A stretch of DNA of 64,000 nucleotides from assembly GCA_016870195.1 (NCBI GenBank), contig VGCC01000001.1:1-64000 (forward strand). Reading direction: 5' to 3'. Position numbers and translations under genes: made by a program. Under the pieces are notes generated by a model that saw only the letters and a list, made by a program, of their open reading frames with translations, was not told where the DNA came from and made no database searches. Source of the stretch: Actinomycetota bacterium (lineage in GTDB: Bacteria > Actinomycetota > Actinomycetes > S36-B12). Positions 1 through 9,533 of this stretch are shown here, one piece after another (the stretch's first letter is position 1; every line of letters begins with the position of its first letter).

Positions 1-713
1 AGCCACTCCTGCAAGAGCGCACGCTGCACGGCATTGACGTCCTGGAACTCGTCGACGGTGAACCAGCGGTACTGCGCTCGGACCTCGCGAGCCATTCCGG
101 TGTTCTCACGCAGGGCGCCGAGGAGCACGAGCAGGATGTCTTCGAAGTCGAGCAGACCGCGGTCCCCCTTGATCGACTCGTAGTCACGCAGCAGTGAGGC
201 CATCTGGCGGGGCTCGAGACTCCAGGAACGTGCCTGGTCGCCTTCGCCGATGCGCGAGGGCTGGACGAAGTTGACCTTGGCCCACTCGAGATCCGCGGCA
301 ACATCGCGCAGCAGGGCCGGATCGGCCGTCACGGCCTGCATCCCCAGGGCCTCGGCGACCAGCGCGATCTTGCTCGACACGATCCCCGGGAAAGCGCGCT
401 CCGACAGCCGCGGCCAGAAATAACGGAGTTGGCGCAATGCGGCGGAGTGGAAGGTGCGAGCCTGCACCCCGTCGATCCCGAGGCCACGCAATCGCGTGCG
501 CATCTCCCCTGCTGCCTTGGTGGTGAAGGTGACGGCGAGCGTGGCCGAGGCATCGTGGGCACCTGTAGCGACTGCGTAGGCGATGCGGTGCGTGATGGCC
601 CGGGTCTTCCCCGTTCCCGCGCCGGCGAGGATCATGACCGGGCCGTCGACCGCCTCGGCCGCGGCCCGCTGCTCGTCATCGAGCCCCTCGAGCAGGGTCG
701 CGGGATCGGTCAC
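1..713 (-). CDS. uvrD2: UvrD/PcrA-like superfamily I helicase, N-terminal part (runs off the left edge)
   Basis: Reverse frame from GTG at 713 reads VTDPATLLEGLDDEQRAAAEAVDGPVMILAGAGTGKTRAITHRIAYAVATGAH..TFTTK (Walker A GAGTGKT); followed by mrx1 and nudC as in mycobacterial uvrD2 loci. Not in the ORF track because it is truncated. Confidence 0.85.
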   Translation of the reverse strand, partial: MTDPATLLEGLDDEQRAAAEAVDGPVMILAGAGTGKTRAITHRIAYAVATGAHDASATLAVTFTTKAAGEMRTRLRGLGIDGVQARTFHSAALRQLRYFWPRLSERAFPGIVSSKIALVAEALGMQAVTADPALLRDVAADLEWAKVNFVQPSRIGEGDQARSWSLEPRQMASLLRDYESIKGDRGLLDFEDILLVLLGALRENTGMAREVRAQYRWFTVDEFQDVNAVQRALLQEW

Positions 714-759
714 GGGCCGATCGTGGCATGGGGGTGCGACCGGTGGGCACCCCAGTGTC

Positions 760-765
760 TACGGT
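760..765 (+). promoter_or_regulatory. -10 element TACGGT, 6 nt upstream of ATG 772
   Basis: TANNNT at leaderless spacing. Confidence 0.5.
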
Positions 766-771
766 GTGCAT

Positions 772-1029
772 ATGTCGAGTGAGCCCCAGGTCACGATGTA
801 CAGCACCGTGTGGTGCGGCTACTGCCAACGCCTCAAGGCGCAGATGACTCGCGAAGGGCTGACCTACCGCGAGGTGGACATCGAGGTGGACCCGGAGGCC
901 GCGGCCTTCGTGGAGACCGCCAATGGCGGCAACCAAACCGTGCCGACCCTGCTGTTCTCCGACGGGACCACTATGACGAATCCACCGATCCGCGACGTCG
1001 TGACGAAGGTGGCCGAACTGGCCGGCTAG
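772..1029 (+). CDS. mrx1: mycoredoxin / glutaredoxin-like protein
   Basis: MSSEPQVTMYSTVWCGYCQRLKAQM: CGYC redox motif, TVPTLLF cis-Pro motif, ~85 aa, next to uvrD2 and nudC. Confidence 0.9.
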   Translation: MSSEPQVTMYSTVWCGYCQRLKAQMTREGLTYREVDIEVDPEAAAFVETANGGNQTVPTLLFSDGTTMTNPPIRDVVTKVAELAG

Positions 1030-1922
1030 TTCCGGCCCCACTCGCTGGGGATCGGCTCACCGAACCATCGCTCGATCAACATGCGTGCAATGGAGATCCG
1101 TGGCGGGAGCCTGACCTCGCCCGACTGGCACGCGCTGCGGAGTTCATCGCGACTGAGCCAGCGCACTTCCGCGATCTCCTCCCCGTCCGGATCCGTCGAG
1201 GGATCATCCGTCCACGCGTGGTACCCCAGCATGAGCGACGACGGAAACGGCCACGGCTGGCTGCCCAGGTAGTGGACGGAATCGGGCGTGATGTGCACAC
1301 CGGACTCCTCACGGACCTCGCGCACGACGGCTGCCTCGGCCGTCTCGCCCGCTTCGACGAATCCCGCGAGAGTGGAGAACCACCCCTCGGCCCACTGCGC
1401 CTGACGACCGAGCAGGGCGCGGTCGTCACCGTCGCGCACGAGGACGATCACCGCGGGGTCCGTGCGCGGGAAGTGCAAGTGATCGCACTCGGGACATCTC
1501 CGTGCCCAGCCCGCGTCTGCATCCCAGGTCTGTGTGCCGCATCGCCCGCAGTGGGCGTGACTGCGCCGCCAGTTGTCCAGGGCCACCGCACTCACCATGA
1601 GCCCGACGTCGCGGGCCTCCAGTCGGGATCCGATCTGGCGCAGGTCGCGCCACCCGTCTGGTTCCTCACTCGCAACGTGGTGGCAGGCGAAGAAGGCCGT
1701 GTCACCCTCGACTCCGAGGAAGGTCACCGCGTTGTCGGGGCACGGGATGGTCTCCCAAACCAGTGCGGCCCCATCGATGCGCGCACCCTGTGGTCCCACG
1801 TGCACGAAGAGTCGGTCGGTGAGTCCTGCTAGCGCCTCGGGGTCTTCGCGCAGGTGGCCCGCACGCTGGGTCGTCGACTGGGCGAGCACGAGATCCTGCA
1901 GCAGACGGCGATCCTCCGACAT
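1026..1922 (-). CDS. nudC: NAD+ diphosphatase (Nudix, zinc ribbon)
   Basis: CGRCGTQT...RRCPECDHLHFPRTDPAVIVLV and Nudix box GFVEAGETAEAAVVREVREESG. Confidence 0.93.
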   Translation of the reverse strand: MSEDRRLLQDLVLAQSTTQRAGHLREDPEALAGLTDRLFVHVGPQGARIDGAALVWETIPCPDNAVTFLGVEGDTAFFACHHVASEEPDGWRDLRQIGSRLEARDVGLMVSAVALDNWRRSHAHCGRCGTQTWDADAGWARRCPECDHLHFPRTDPAVIVLVRDGDDRALLGRQAQWAEGWFSTLAGFVEAGETAEAAVVREVREESGVHITPDSVHYLGSQPWPFPSSLMLGYHAWTDDPSTDPDGEEIAEVRWLSRDELRSACQSGEVRLPPRISIARMLIERWFGEPIPSEWGRN

Positions 1923-1947
1923 GCCAACCCCTCCGGTGAGTGCCGCG

Positions 1948-1957
1948 AGCCTAGGGT
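1948..1957. promoter_or_regulatory. overlapping divergent -10 elements (AGCCTAGGGT)
   Basis: Plus strand TAGGGT (1952-1957) 6 nt before GTG 1964; minus strand TAGGCT (1953-1948) upstream of nudC. Confidence 0.45.
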
Positions 1958-1963
1958 GTCAGC

Positions 1964-3238
1964 GTGAACGTGTTCATCCGGCAGTTGACCGGGATCCGTC
2001 TCGTTGCCGCGGCATGGGTGTTGCTCTACCACCTTCAGGGGCCACTCGCCGTCATCGGAGTGCTCTCGCTCCCGGTTCTCCCCGAGGTGTTGCGTGTAGG
2101 TCGACTCGGCGTCGATCTCTTCTTCGCTCTCTCCGGATTCATTCTCGCCCACACCTACCTGACGCGGCTGGGCCCGGCGCTACGTGCCCGCGGCACACTG
2201 CATTTCTGGTGGCTGCGCCTCGCCCGCATCTACCCGGTCCACCTCGTCATGTTGCTCGTCGCGGGTGTCGCGGTGGTAGCGCAGGCACGCGTCTCCGGCG
2301 AAGCCCTCGACCGGGACTGGCTCACCCCCTGGGACTTCATCAAGAACCTGCTGTTGATCCAGGAATGGGGCTCGGATCCGCAACGCGGGTGGAACTTCGT
2401 CGCATGGTCCCTGTCGATGGAGTGGCTGGCCTACCTTCTCTTTCCCCTTCTCGTGCTGGTGCTGTTCTGGATGCACCGAAGGCTGCCGACCTGGCTTCTC
2501 GTCGTCGCTTGGATCGTGGTGATGGCACCACTGGTCGGCTACGGCCTGTCGACGTCGGATGCGTACTACACGGATAACTGGGGTTCGACCTACCGCGTAC
2601 TCACGGAGTTCACCGCAGGTGCGCTCACGTATCTGATCGTCCGACGCTTCTTCGACGGGGAGTCCCCGTCCGCATCGACCGTGCGCATTGCCAACATCGC
2701 GTCGTACGTCCTGCCACTCCTCGTCATCGCGGGTGCGGTGTTCCTCGGCACCTGGGGTCCTGCGCAACCGGGCGGACCTGTGATCGACGGAGACCGCGAG
2801 CCACTCCCCCCGTACTTCCACCTCACACTCGTGCCACTGCTGATCCTGTGGATCGGAGCGCTGGCGCTCGCCCAGGGCGGGATGGCCCGCGCACTGGCCA
2901 CCCGCATCGCCATCCTCGGCGGCTTCGTGTCCTACTCGCTCTACATGACCCACCTGGTGGTGTTCGGTCTCTGGCGTGCTGGTCTGCGCGCATTCGGTAT
3001 CGAGTCCGGGTTGCTCTACACGTTGTCGGTGATCGCTCTGGTCGCCGGGTGCTTCCTGCTCGCCTACGCCATGTGGCGATGGATCGAGGAGCCGGCACGC
3101 AAGTGGATGCGCGGACTCGTGGGTACGCGGCGCGAGCCGACCGAGGAGGCTGGCGAGGCCGAGATCGTGGAATCCGGTGCGCGCGGGCCGATCCTGCCCG
3201 TGGACGTCCCGGAATCGGATCAGAGGCGCGCGGACTGA
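1964..3238 (+). CDS. acyltransferase 3 family integral membrane protein
   Basis: Multi-TM, RLVAAAWVLLYHL..RLGVDLFFALSGFILAHTY motif typical of acyltransferase 3; C-terminal WRWIEEPARKW. Confidence 0.88.
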   Translation: MNVFIRQLTGIRLVAAAWVLLYHLQGPLAVIGVLSLPVLPEVLRVGRLGVDLFFALSGFILAHTYLTRLGPALRARGTLHFWWLRLARIYPVHLVMLLVAGVAVVAQARVSGEALDRDWLTPWDFIKNLLLIQEWGSDPQRGWNFVAWSLSMEWLAYLLFPLLVLVLFWMHRRLPTWLLVVAWIVVMAPLVGYGLSTSDAYYTDNWGSTYRVLTEFTAGALTYLIVRRFFDGESPSASTVRIANIASYVLPLLVIAGAVFLGTWGPAQPGGPVIDGDREPLPPYFHLTLVPLLILWIGALALAQGGMARALATRIAILGGFVSYSLYMTHLVVFGLWRAGLRAFGIESGLLYTLSVIALVAGCFLLAYAMWRWIEEPARKWMRGLVGTRREPTEEAGEAEIVESGARGPILPVDVPESDQRRAD

Positions 3239-6200
3239 CCCAGCAGGGCGATCACCTGCGGATCGGTGTCGGGGCGCAGCACTTCGCCACTCGCAACCAG
3301 AACGAAGGCCGAGTCGACCTGATGCCACGGCACTCCCATGGCGTCTGCCCAGGCGAGTCGATAGATCGCGAGTTGGCCCGGGTCGAGGTGCTCACGACCC
3401 CCCGTCTTCCAATCCACGACCTCGTATCCGGTTTCGGTGGCGAAGACCGCATCGATGCGCCCGTGGATCACGCGACCGTGCAGGACAAGGGAGAAGGGCA
3501 ACTCGACGGCGACGGGATCACGACCCGCGTAGGGGGTGCGCTCGAAGGCCTGACGCAATTCCTCGAGTTTCTCATCGCTGTCGATCTCGTCATCCGCCGC
3601 TCCCGGGAGTTCCCACGGATCGATGAGGGATTGCTGGCCGAAGCGCGATTCGACCCAGGCATGCCATGCGGTTCCCCGACGAGCGGCGCGCGATGGCGCG
3701 ATCGGCATGGGACGTGCGATGTCCAGGGCAACCGCCTCCGGGTCGCGCAGAGCGCGCAGGAAGGTCGTTGCACCCACGGAATCACCCAGACGCACCTCGC
3801 GCACGGGGGCGTGGATCCGATGCGACTCCTCCGTCAGTGCGGCGAAGACCGTGGACCAGCGCTCGCGCCGATCCGCCCCCAGCGGGAGTTCCGTTTGCCC
3901 CGCAGCGGCACGGACACTCGCGACGGCATCGGCGAGGCGCTGGGAGTACGTGGGATCGATGGGGATCGGCCACGGGTACTCGTCCACGAGTGCCGAGCGA
4001 ATCGGATTCACCGCACCCTTCGGTGGTTCCGGTGCCCAGTGCACCACGCGCACGTGGGCTGTTTCGGCGTGCAGCAGGTCCATTACTCGGTGCACACCAC
4101 GCGGACTCATGCGCTGGGCATCCCACCAGTGACCCGTGACGGCGAGGGTGTCCCTCGCGCGGGTCAACGCGACGTACGCGAGCCGATCGGCCTCCACCTC
4201 GTCCATCTCCGCCAGGAGCTCCTTGTACGCCGTGAGCTCCTTGGCCTTCGGGAAATGGGTGCGCGGCGGGTACGCGCGCAGCGCAGGGGGTGCGTCTTCG
4301 CGAAGCGGCATCGGAACTACGTCCGCTGACGTGGGCCACCGCCCGTTCTTCTCTCCCCCGGGAAAGTCTTTGTCGGAGACCTCCGGGATCACCACGTGGG
4401 TGAACTCCAAGCCCTTGGCCTTGTGAATCGTCATGAGTTGCACCGCGCCCGCGCGCATACGGGTGTCCATGCGTGTGGAGTAGTTGAAGCGATCTGCGTC
4501 GGCGAGACGCGCGAGGAAGGCGCCGAGCGAGGCTCCCCCTTCCAGGTCGGTGAACTCCGCAGCGAGGTCATAGAACGCCATGAGCGCTTCGTACTGCGTG
4601 GAGTCCGAACGAGCAACCAGCGACTCGACGGTGATGCCGGTGACCGAGGCCACCCGGTGCACGAAGTCCCCGAGCGGTTCACCGGTGTGGGAACGCAGGT
4701 CCCGCAGGACTGCCGCGAATTCGGCAAGGCGTGTGAACGCTTCGGGTGAGTACACATCGGGTGACCCCGGGTCGAGTACGGCGTCGGTGAGCGAAGTCAA
4801 TTCGACGACATCGCCTCCAACGACCGCGTCAGCCAAGGCTGCACGTATCTCTGCCGCGGTGCTTCGGCTTCCACCTCCGGATAGTGATCGAGCCCGCGCA
4901 CCGAGTGCAGCGAGGTCACGCGGCCCCAATCGCCACCGCGGGCCCGCGGCCAGGCGAATGAAGGCCGGGTTGGCCGTGGGCTCATGCACCACCTGCAACC
5001 AGGCACGCAGGTCCAGGACCGCGGGTTGGTCCATCAATAAGGACGCACCGTGGACCTGAGTCGGGATGCCTCGGGCACGCAACGCCGCGTCGAAGCGCAC
5101 CAACGTGCCCCCGGTGGCCGCGAGGACGGCGATGGTTTCGCCCTCGATACCGCGAAGCGCAGTGATCCGTTCGACGACCCAGGCAATCTCCTCGGGTGCG
5201 GTCTCGAACATCGCGATGTCGACGCTCCCGGCGTCACGCGTGGCGCGTAGCTCCGCGACCCCCGCATGGCGGGCTCGAAGGGAAGCCGAGGCACTGTTGG
5301 CCACGTGCACGATGCTCTCCCTCGAGCGCCGGTTGTCTCGCAGCGAATACGAATTGGTGCCATCACCGCCGAAATGCTCGAGGAATCGGTCGATGTTCTC
5401 CACGGATGCCCCGCGCCAGCCGTAGATCCCTTGACAGGGATCCCCGACAGCGGTCATCGGGAACTCCTGGCCGAACGCGGCTTGCAGCATGCGGCGCTGC
5501 GCGATGGAGGTGTCCTGGTACTCATCGAGCAGGACCACATCGAATCGGGAACGCAGCTGCTCACCGATGCTCGGAAACATGGTCACGAGAAGGCCCGCGA
5601 GTCGGATCTGGTCGGAGTAGTCCACCAGTCCGCGGGCTACCTTCTCCGCACGCCACTGCGGAATCAGGCGCGCGACAGCGCGTCGCCTGATGGACGTCTC
5701 CACGATGTCCCGCCCTGCCTTCTGCGGTGCTTCATCGGCTTCGAGGAATCGGATGAGGTCGGTGTCGAAGGCGATGAGTTCGTCGGGTTCGATGGCCAGT
5801 TCGGTGAGCTGGGAATCGAGTTCCACCATGGCGCGTGTCACCCACTCGGGTGAGCGGGCGATGTCAACATCCGGGGCGGAGCACACGACGCGATAGGCCA
5901 ACTGCCACCGCGCCGCGTCAGTGAGGACCGGTGAGTGCGGTTCCAGGCCGAGACGCACACCGTGCTCGCTCACGATCCGGGCACCGAATGCGTTATAGGT
6001 CATGACCTCCGGCTCGCCGGGCATATCGGCTGTCGCCGCGCGCACGGCGCGGAGAAGTTGGGCCGTGGCCTTCTTGGTGAAGGTAAGTCCCAGGATCCGC
6101 TCCGGGGGAACGGCCCCGGATGCGACGAGGTAGGCCACACGCGCGGCCATCGTTGTGGTCTTCCCCGTTCCCGCACCGGCAATGATGACGCCCGGTGTGA

Positions 6201-6285
6201 GCGGCGCGGAGGCGGCCTGCCACTGCTCCTCACTGAGCGGGAAGCCCATGATCGAATCCACTGTGGCCCGCACATCAGCTGTCAT
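3220..6285 (-). CDS. adnB: AdnB-like helicase-nuclease subunit
   Basis: Walker A AGAGTGKTTT, DEYQDTS, UvrD helicase C-terminal domain, C-terminal VDWKTGG nuclease motif; stop/start overlap with adnA. Confidence 0.88.
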   Translation of the reverse strand: MTADVRATVDSIMGFPLSEEQWQAASAPLTPGVIIAGAGTGKTTTMAARVAYLVASGAVPPERILGLTFTKKATAQLLRAVRAATADMPGEPEVMTYNAFGARIVSEHGVRLGLEPHSPVLTDAARWQLAYRVVCSAPDVDIARSPEWVTRAMVELDSQLTELAIEPDELIAFDTDLIRFLEADEAPQKAGRDIVETSIRRRAVARLIPQWRAEKVARGLVDYSDQIRLAGLLVTMFPSIGEQLRSRFDVVLLDEYQDTSIAQRRMLQAAFGQEFPMTAVGDPCQGIYGWRGASVENIDRFLEHFGGDGTNSYSLRDNRRSRESIVHVANSASASLRARHAGVAELRATRDAGSVDIAMFETAPEEIAWVVERITALRGIEGETIAVLAATGGTLVRFDAALRARGIPTQVHGASLLMDQPAVLDLRAWLQVVHEPTANPAFIRLAAGPRWRLGPRDLAALGARARSLSGGGSRSTAAEIRAALADAVVGGDVVELTSLTDAVLDPGSPDVYSPEAFTRLAEFAAVLRDLRSHTGEPLGDFVHRVASVTGITVESLVARSDSTQYEALMAFYDLAAEFTDLEGGASLGAFLARLADADRFNYSTRMDTRMRAGAVQLMTIHKAKGLEFTHVVIPEVSDKDFPGGEKNGRWPTSADVVPMPLREDAPPALRAYPPRTHFPKAKELTAYKELLAEMDEVEADRLAYVALTRARDTLAVTGHWWDAQRMSPRGVHRVMDLLHAETAHVRVVHWAPEPPKGAVNPIRSALVDEYPWPIPIDPTYSQRLADAVASVRAAAGQTELPLGADRRERWSTVFAALTEESHRIHAPVREVRLGDSVGATTFLRALRDPEAVALDIARPMPIAPSRAARRGTAWHAWVESRFGQQSLIDPWELPGAADDEIDSDEKLEELRQAFERTPYAGRDPVAVELPFSLVLHGRVIHGRIDAVFATETGYEVVDWKTGGREHLDPGQLAIYRLAWADAMGVPWHQVDSAFVLVASGEVLRPDTDPQVIALLGQSARL

Positions 6286-9200
6286 GGACGCTCCTGGGGT
6301 AGGAGGTCATCGGACACCGGCTTGGTGGGACAGCTGGCCGTGAAGGCGCAGTACGTGCACTGCGAGCCCTCGCGCGGGGTGAATGCCTCGCGGCGGAGAA
6401 TCGAGACGGCCTCACCGAGCCGATCGATGATCCACGTGGGATCGTCGGCGATGGGTCCCTGAAACTGCACCTTTGGAAATCCATCTACGGTGCCTCCGCG
6501 GAGTTGCACGAGGGCGGCGCCGCCACTGACGGCCGCGCCCTCTGATGCCGGCGGGTCGCGTTCGACGAGGAGTTGGTAGACCCCGAGTTGGCCGTGCTCG
6601 GGGACCTTGGAGTCGGGCGGAGGATTCTTCATGTTCTTCAAGTCGATGGGAACCAGTCGCCCCTGGTCATCACGTTCTATGCGATCGGCGAATCCGGACA
6701 GACGCACGGTGTCGGTTCCATCGACGGTGGTGACCTCGACATCAGCGCGCATATTGCATTCCGTCGCCACCAACTCGCGTTCGGCAGCGGAGTGATAGGT
6801 AAGGAAACGAGTGAGTGCCTCATGCGCAGCACGGCGCTCGGAATCCGACTGCCAGCCCGCCAGGAAGGGCACCCGGCCCCACACACGATCCACCAGGGTT
6901 TCGATTTCCTCGGGGTTCGCCTCGCCCTTGGCGACGTACTCGGCGACGGCGTGGATGATCGAGCCGAACTGGGTGGCCGATCCGCGCGGAGTCTCGGCAC
7001 GCGCATCCTGCTCGAGGAACCACTTGAGCGGGCACGCGATGAGATCGTCGAGTCTGCTCCCGGACATGGCGATCGGCTGATCCTCAGCGCGTACCGGGCG
7101 ACCTCCGACACTGATCGATGCATCGCCCCACCAGGTGGACGGACGTGCACGGGGAACCAAGGGCGCGCCCGCGGGATCGGTGAGGCTCGCCGCAGCAGCG
7201 ACGAGTTCCGCCGCGGACGCGCGATCATCATCGGTGGTATTCGGATCCATGAGAGCGATCCGCAACTCGGCAATGAGGCCATCCCAGGTCGTGATTGATT
7301 CCGGATGCCCGGTGACGCGTTCATCCGGGGCACCGCCCGCGAGGAGATCGTCGATGAAGCGGCTCGGTTCATCCGATCCCTCATCGCCCGCGTCCACTAC
7401 GCAGACGGTCACCTGCTCGCGCGCGCGAGTGCAGGCGACATAGAACAGGTTGCGCTCCTCGATGTCGATGCGTGTGGGCGAGATGGATCCGGGCTCGGCG
7501 AACTCGGCGAGGGCGGAGAGATTCAGGGCGCTTCCCCGCTCGCGGAGGTCCGGCCACACGCCCTCCTGCGCACCCACCACCCAGACGCGCTCGAACTCCA
7601 GGCCCTTGGCTCGATGCGCGGTGAGCAAGCGCACGGCGTCTCCCCGAGCCGCGCGTTCGGCCACCGGCTCCGCCGGGATCTCCTGACTATCCAGGGAGGA
7701 CAGAAAGGACGTGACTCCCACGACGCCGCGGTACCGCTCCGATGCTCGCTCGGCAGCGTCGAAGAGCGCGATGACGGAGTCGATGTCGTGGTGGGCACTC
7801 GACGAACCCGCGAGCGCCGCCGCCCTCAACCGTCTGGGCCACCCGTGGCCGGGGTCACCGCCTGTCCAGACCTGCCAGAGCACTTCGTCGATGGGTGCCT
7901 GACTACGGATCATCGCGCGCACGCGCGAGACCAGGGCACGAAGCGCCCGGGCCCGCGCGATGGCGGTCTCATCGGCACCCGAGAGCGCACCGTCGAAATC
8001 GTCGAGGACCGATTCCCGATCCAGGATCGCGGCACGGATCGCGTCGCGCGACGTTGTGACAGGAGCATCAATCTCCAGCTGAAGCCGACGCAGCAGGCGA
8101 CCCAGACTGCGCACACCCCCGGCATCGCAGCCGCCGATCGGTCCAGCGAGCACGTCCACGACTCCGGTGGAGGTGGCGCGCTGTGGGTGGGCAGCGAGAC
8201 GGAGGACCTCAAGGATTCGTGCTACCGCGGGTTCGGAACGCAATGGAATCTCATCAGCGGACACCGCCACCGGGACTCCGAGCCGTTGGAGGGAACGTTC
8301 GACTCCGACGAGTTGAGCTCCATTGCGAACGAGCACACCCAGGTCACTCCACGGGACTCCATCGAGAACGTGCGCGCGACGCACGGCCTCCGCGACGTGC
8401 TCGGCGCACGCGGAGTCGGAGTCGAAGCGCTGCACCCGAATCTCGTCACGTCCCGAGCCCAGGGTTGTCGGAGTCCGGTGCCGAACAGTCACATCGATTC
8501 CGAAGGAGGCGTAGAGAGGGGGTGGCAGGACCGCGCTCACCGCGGCGCGGATACGAGGACCGAATCGCCTCGTACTGCCCAGCACAACGATGGGGGCTGG
8601 CGCTCCCGTGACGGTGCGGAACCGGTCGGGGAAGTCCACGATCCCGCGAAGGTCGGCGCCCCGGAATGCATAGATCGCTTGATCCGGATCGCCGACCGCG
8701 ACGAGGGTCGACGCCGGCGTGACGAGGTGGGAGAGCAACCTCGTCTGCAGCGGATCGGTGTCCTGGTACTCATCTACGTAGACAGCGCGATAGCGCTCGA
8801 CCAACCGATCGCGGACGGACGCCTGCCCCGCGATCTCCACCGCACGGCGCATCAACTCGGTGTAGTCCTGCACATTCTCCAGAGCCATGATCTCAAGATC
8901 GGCTTCCGCGATGGCAGCGACTGCGGCCCACGCCGGCCGACCGGTGTCCGCGGCGATGCGGCGCAGACGCTGCGGACTGATCCCCCACTCGCGCATCCGC
9001 GCGATCATCGATCGAACCTCGTTGGCGAATCCGAGTGTTCCCAGTGCGCCGGCGAGGTCCTCGGGCCAGGGTGCGCTGCCATCCGCTGCAGCGCCGAGCA
9101 GCAACTCTCGGATGCGCACGTCCTCCTCGGCACCGGAGAGGAGGCGGGGTGGGTCCAGGTACTCACCGTCCAGAGCGAACTCGCGCACCAGGGAGTAGGC

Positions 9201-9494
9201 GAAGGAATGGAAGGTGGAGACGTGCGGCTGTGGACCGCCGCCCAGCCGCCCAGCGATCCGATCGCGCACTTCGCGCGCGGCCCGGCGCCCGAAGGTGAGT
9301 ACCAGGATCTGGGCCGCGGCGATATCGGGAATCCGGGCAGCGACGGATTCCACGATCGTGGTGGTCTTCCCCGTGCCGGGTCCGGCGAGCACGAGCAGGG
9401 GGCCACCGGTGTGATCCACCACCGCCCGCTGGTCGACGTCAAGGACCGGGGCGGGCGCGGGGGGCGGAACCGTGAGGTCGAGCCGCCATTCCAT
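6282..9494 (-). CDS. adnA: AdnA-like helicase-nuclease subunit
   Basis: Start MEWRLDLTVPPP at 9494 (ORF track over-extends to 10034); Walker A AGPGTGKTTT, DEYQDTDP, PIDLKN nuclease motif, terminal CTYCAFTASC Fe-S cysteines. Confidence 0.87.
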   Translation of the reverse strand: MEWRLDLTVPPPAPAPVLDVDQRAVVDHTGGPLLVLAGPGTGKTTTIVESVAARIPDIAAAQILVLTFGRRAAREVRDRIAGRLGGGPQPHVSTFHSFAYSLVREFALDGEYLDPPRLLSGAEEDVRIRELLLGAAADGSAPWPEDLAGALGTLGFANEVRSMIARMREWGISPQRLRRIAADTGRPAWAAVAAIAEADLEIMALENVQDYTELMRRAVEIAGQASVRDRLVERYRAVYVDEYQDTDPLQTRLLSHLVTPASTLVAVGDPDQAIYAFRGADLRGIVDFPDRFRTVTGAPAPIVVLGSTRRFGPRIRAAVSAVLPPPLYASFGIDVTVRHRTPTTLGSGRDEIRVQRFDSDSACAEHVAEAVRRAHVLDGVPWSDLGVLVRNGAQLVGVERSLQRLGVPVAVSADEIPLRSEPAVARILEVLRLAAHPQRATSTGVVDVLAGPIGGCDAGGVRSLGRLLRRLQLEIDAPVTTSRDAIRAAILDRESVLDDFDGALSGADETAIARARALRALVSRVRAMIRSQAPIDEVLWQVWTGGDPGHGWPRRLRAAALAGSSSAHHDIDSVIALFDAAERASERYRGVVGVTSFLSSLDSQEIPAEPVAERAARGDAVRLLTAHRAKGLEFERVWVVGAQEGVWPDLRERGSALNLSALAEFAEPGSISPTRIDIEERNLFYVACTRAREQVTVCVVDAGDEGSDEPSRFIDDLLAGGAPDERVTGHPESITTWDGLIAELRIALMDPNTTDDDRASAAELVAAAASLTDPAGAPLVPRARPSTWWGDASISVGGRPVRAEDQPIAMSGSRLDDLIACPLKWFLEQDARAETPRGSATQFGSIIHAVAEYVAKGEANPEEIETLVDRVWGRVPFLAGWQSDSERRAAHEALTRFLTYHSAAERELVATECNMRADVEVTTVDGTDTVRLSGFADRIERDDQGRLVPIDLKNMKNPPPDSKVPEHGQLGVYQLLVERDPPASEGAAVSGGAALVQLRGGTVDGFPKVQFQGPIADDPTWIIDRLGEAVSILRREAFTPREGSQCTYCAFTASCPTKPVSDDLLPQERP

Positions 9495-9533
9495 GGGCCC
9501 ATGGATAGCAGGTGGCTGTGACACGATCACCCG

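Noticed and set aside
2848-4329. 493-aa plus-strand ORF antisense to adnB
   Set aside because: Shadow ORF overlapping two well-supported genes.
7305-9521. 738-aa plus-strand ORF antisense to adnA
   Set aside because: Low-complexity Arg/Gly/His-rich translation with no family motifs; a GC-rich shadow of the adnA reading frame.
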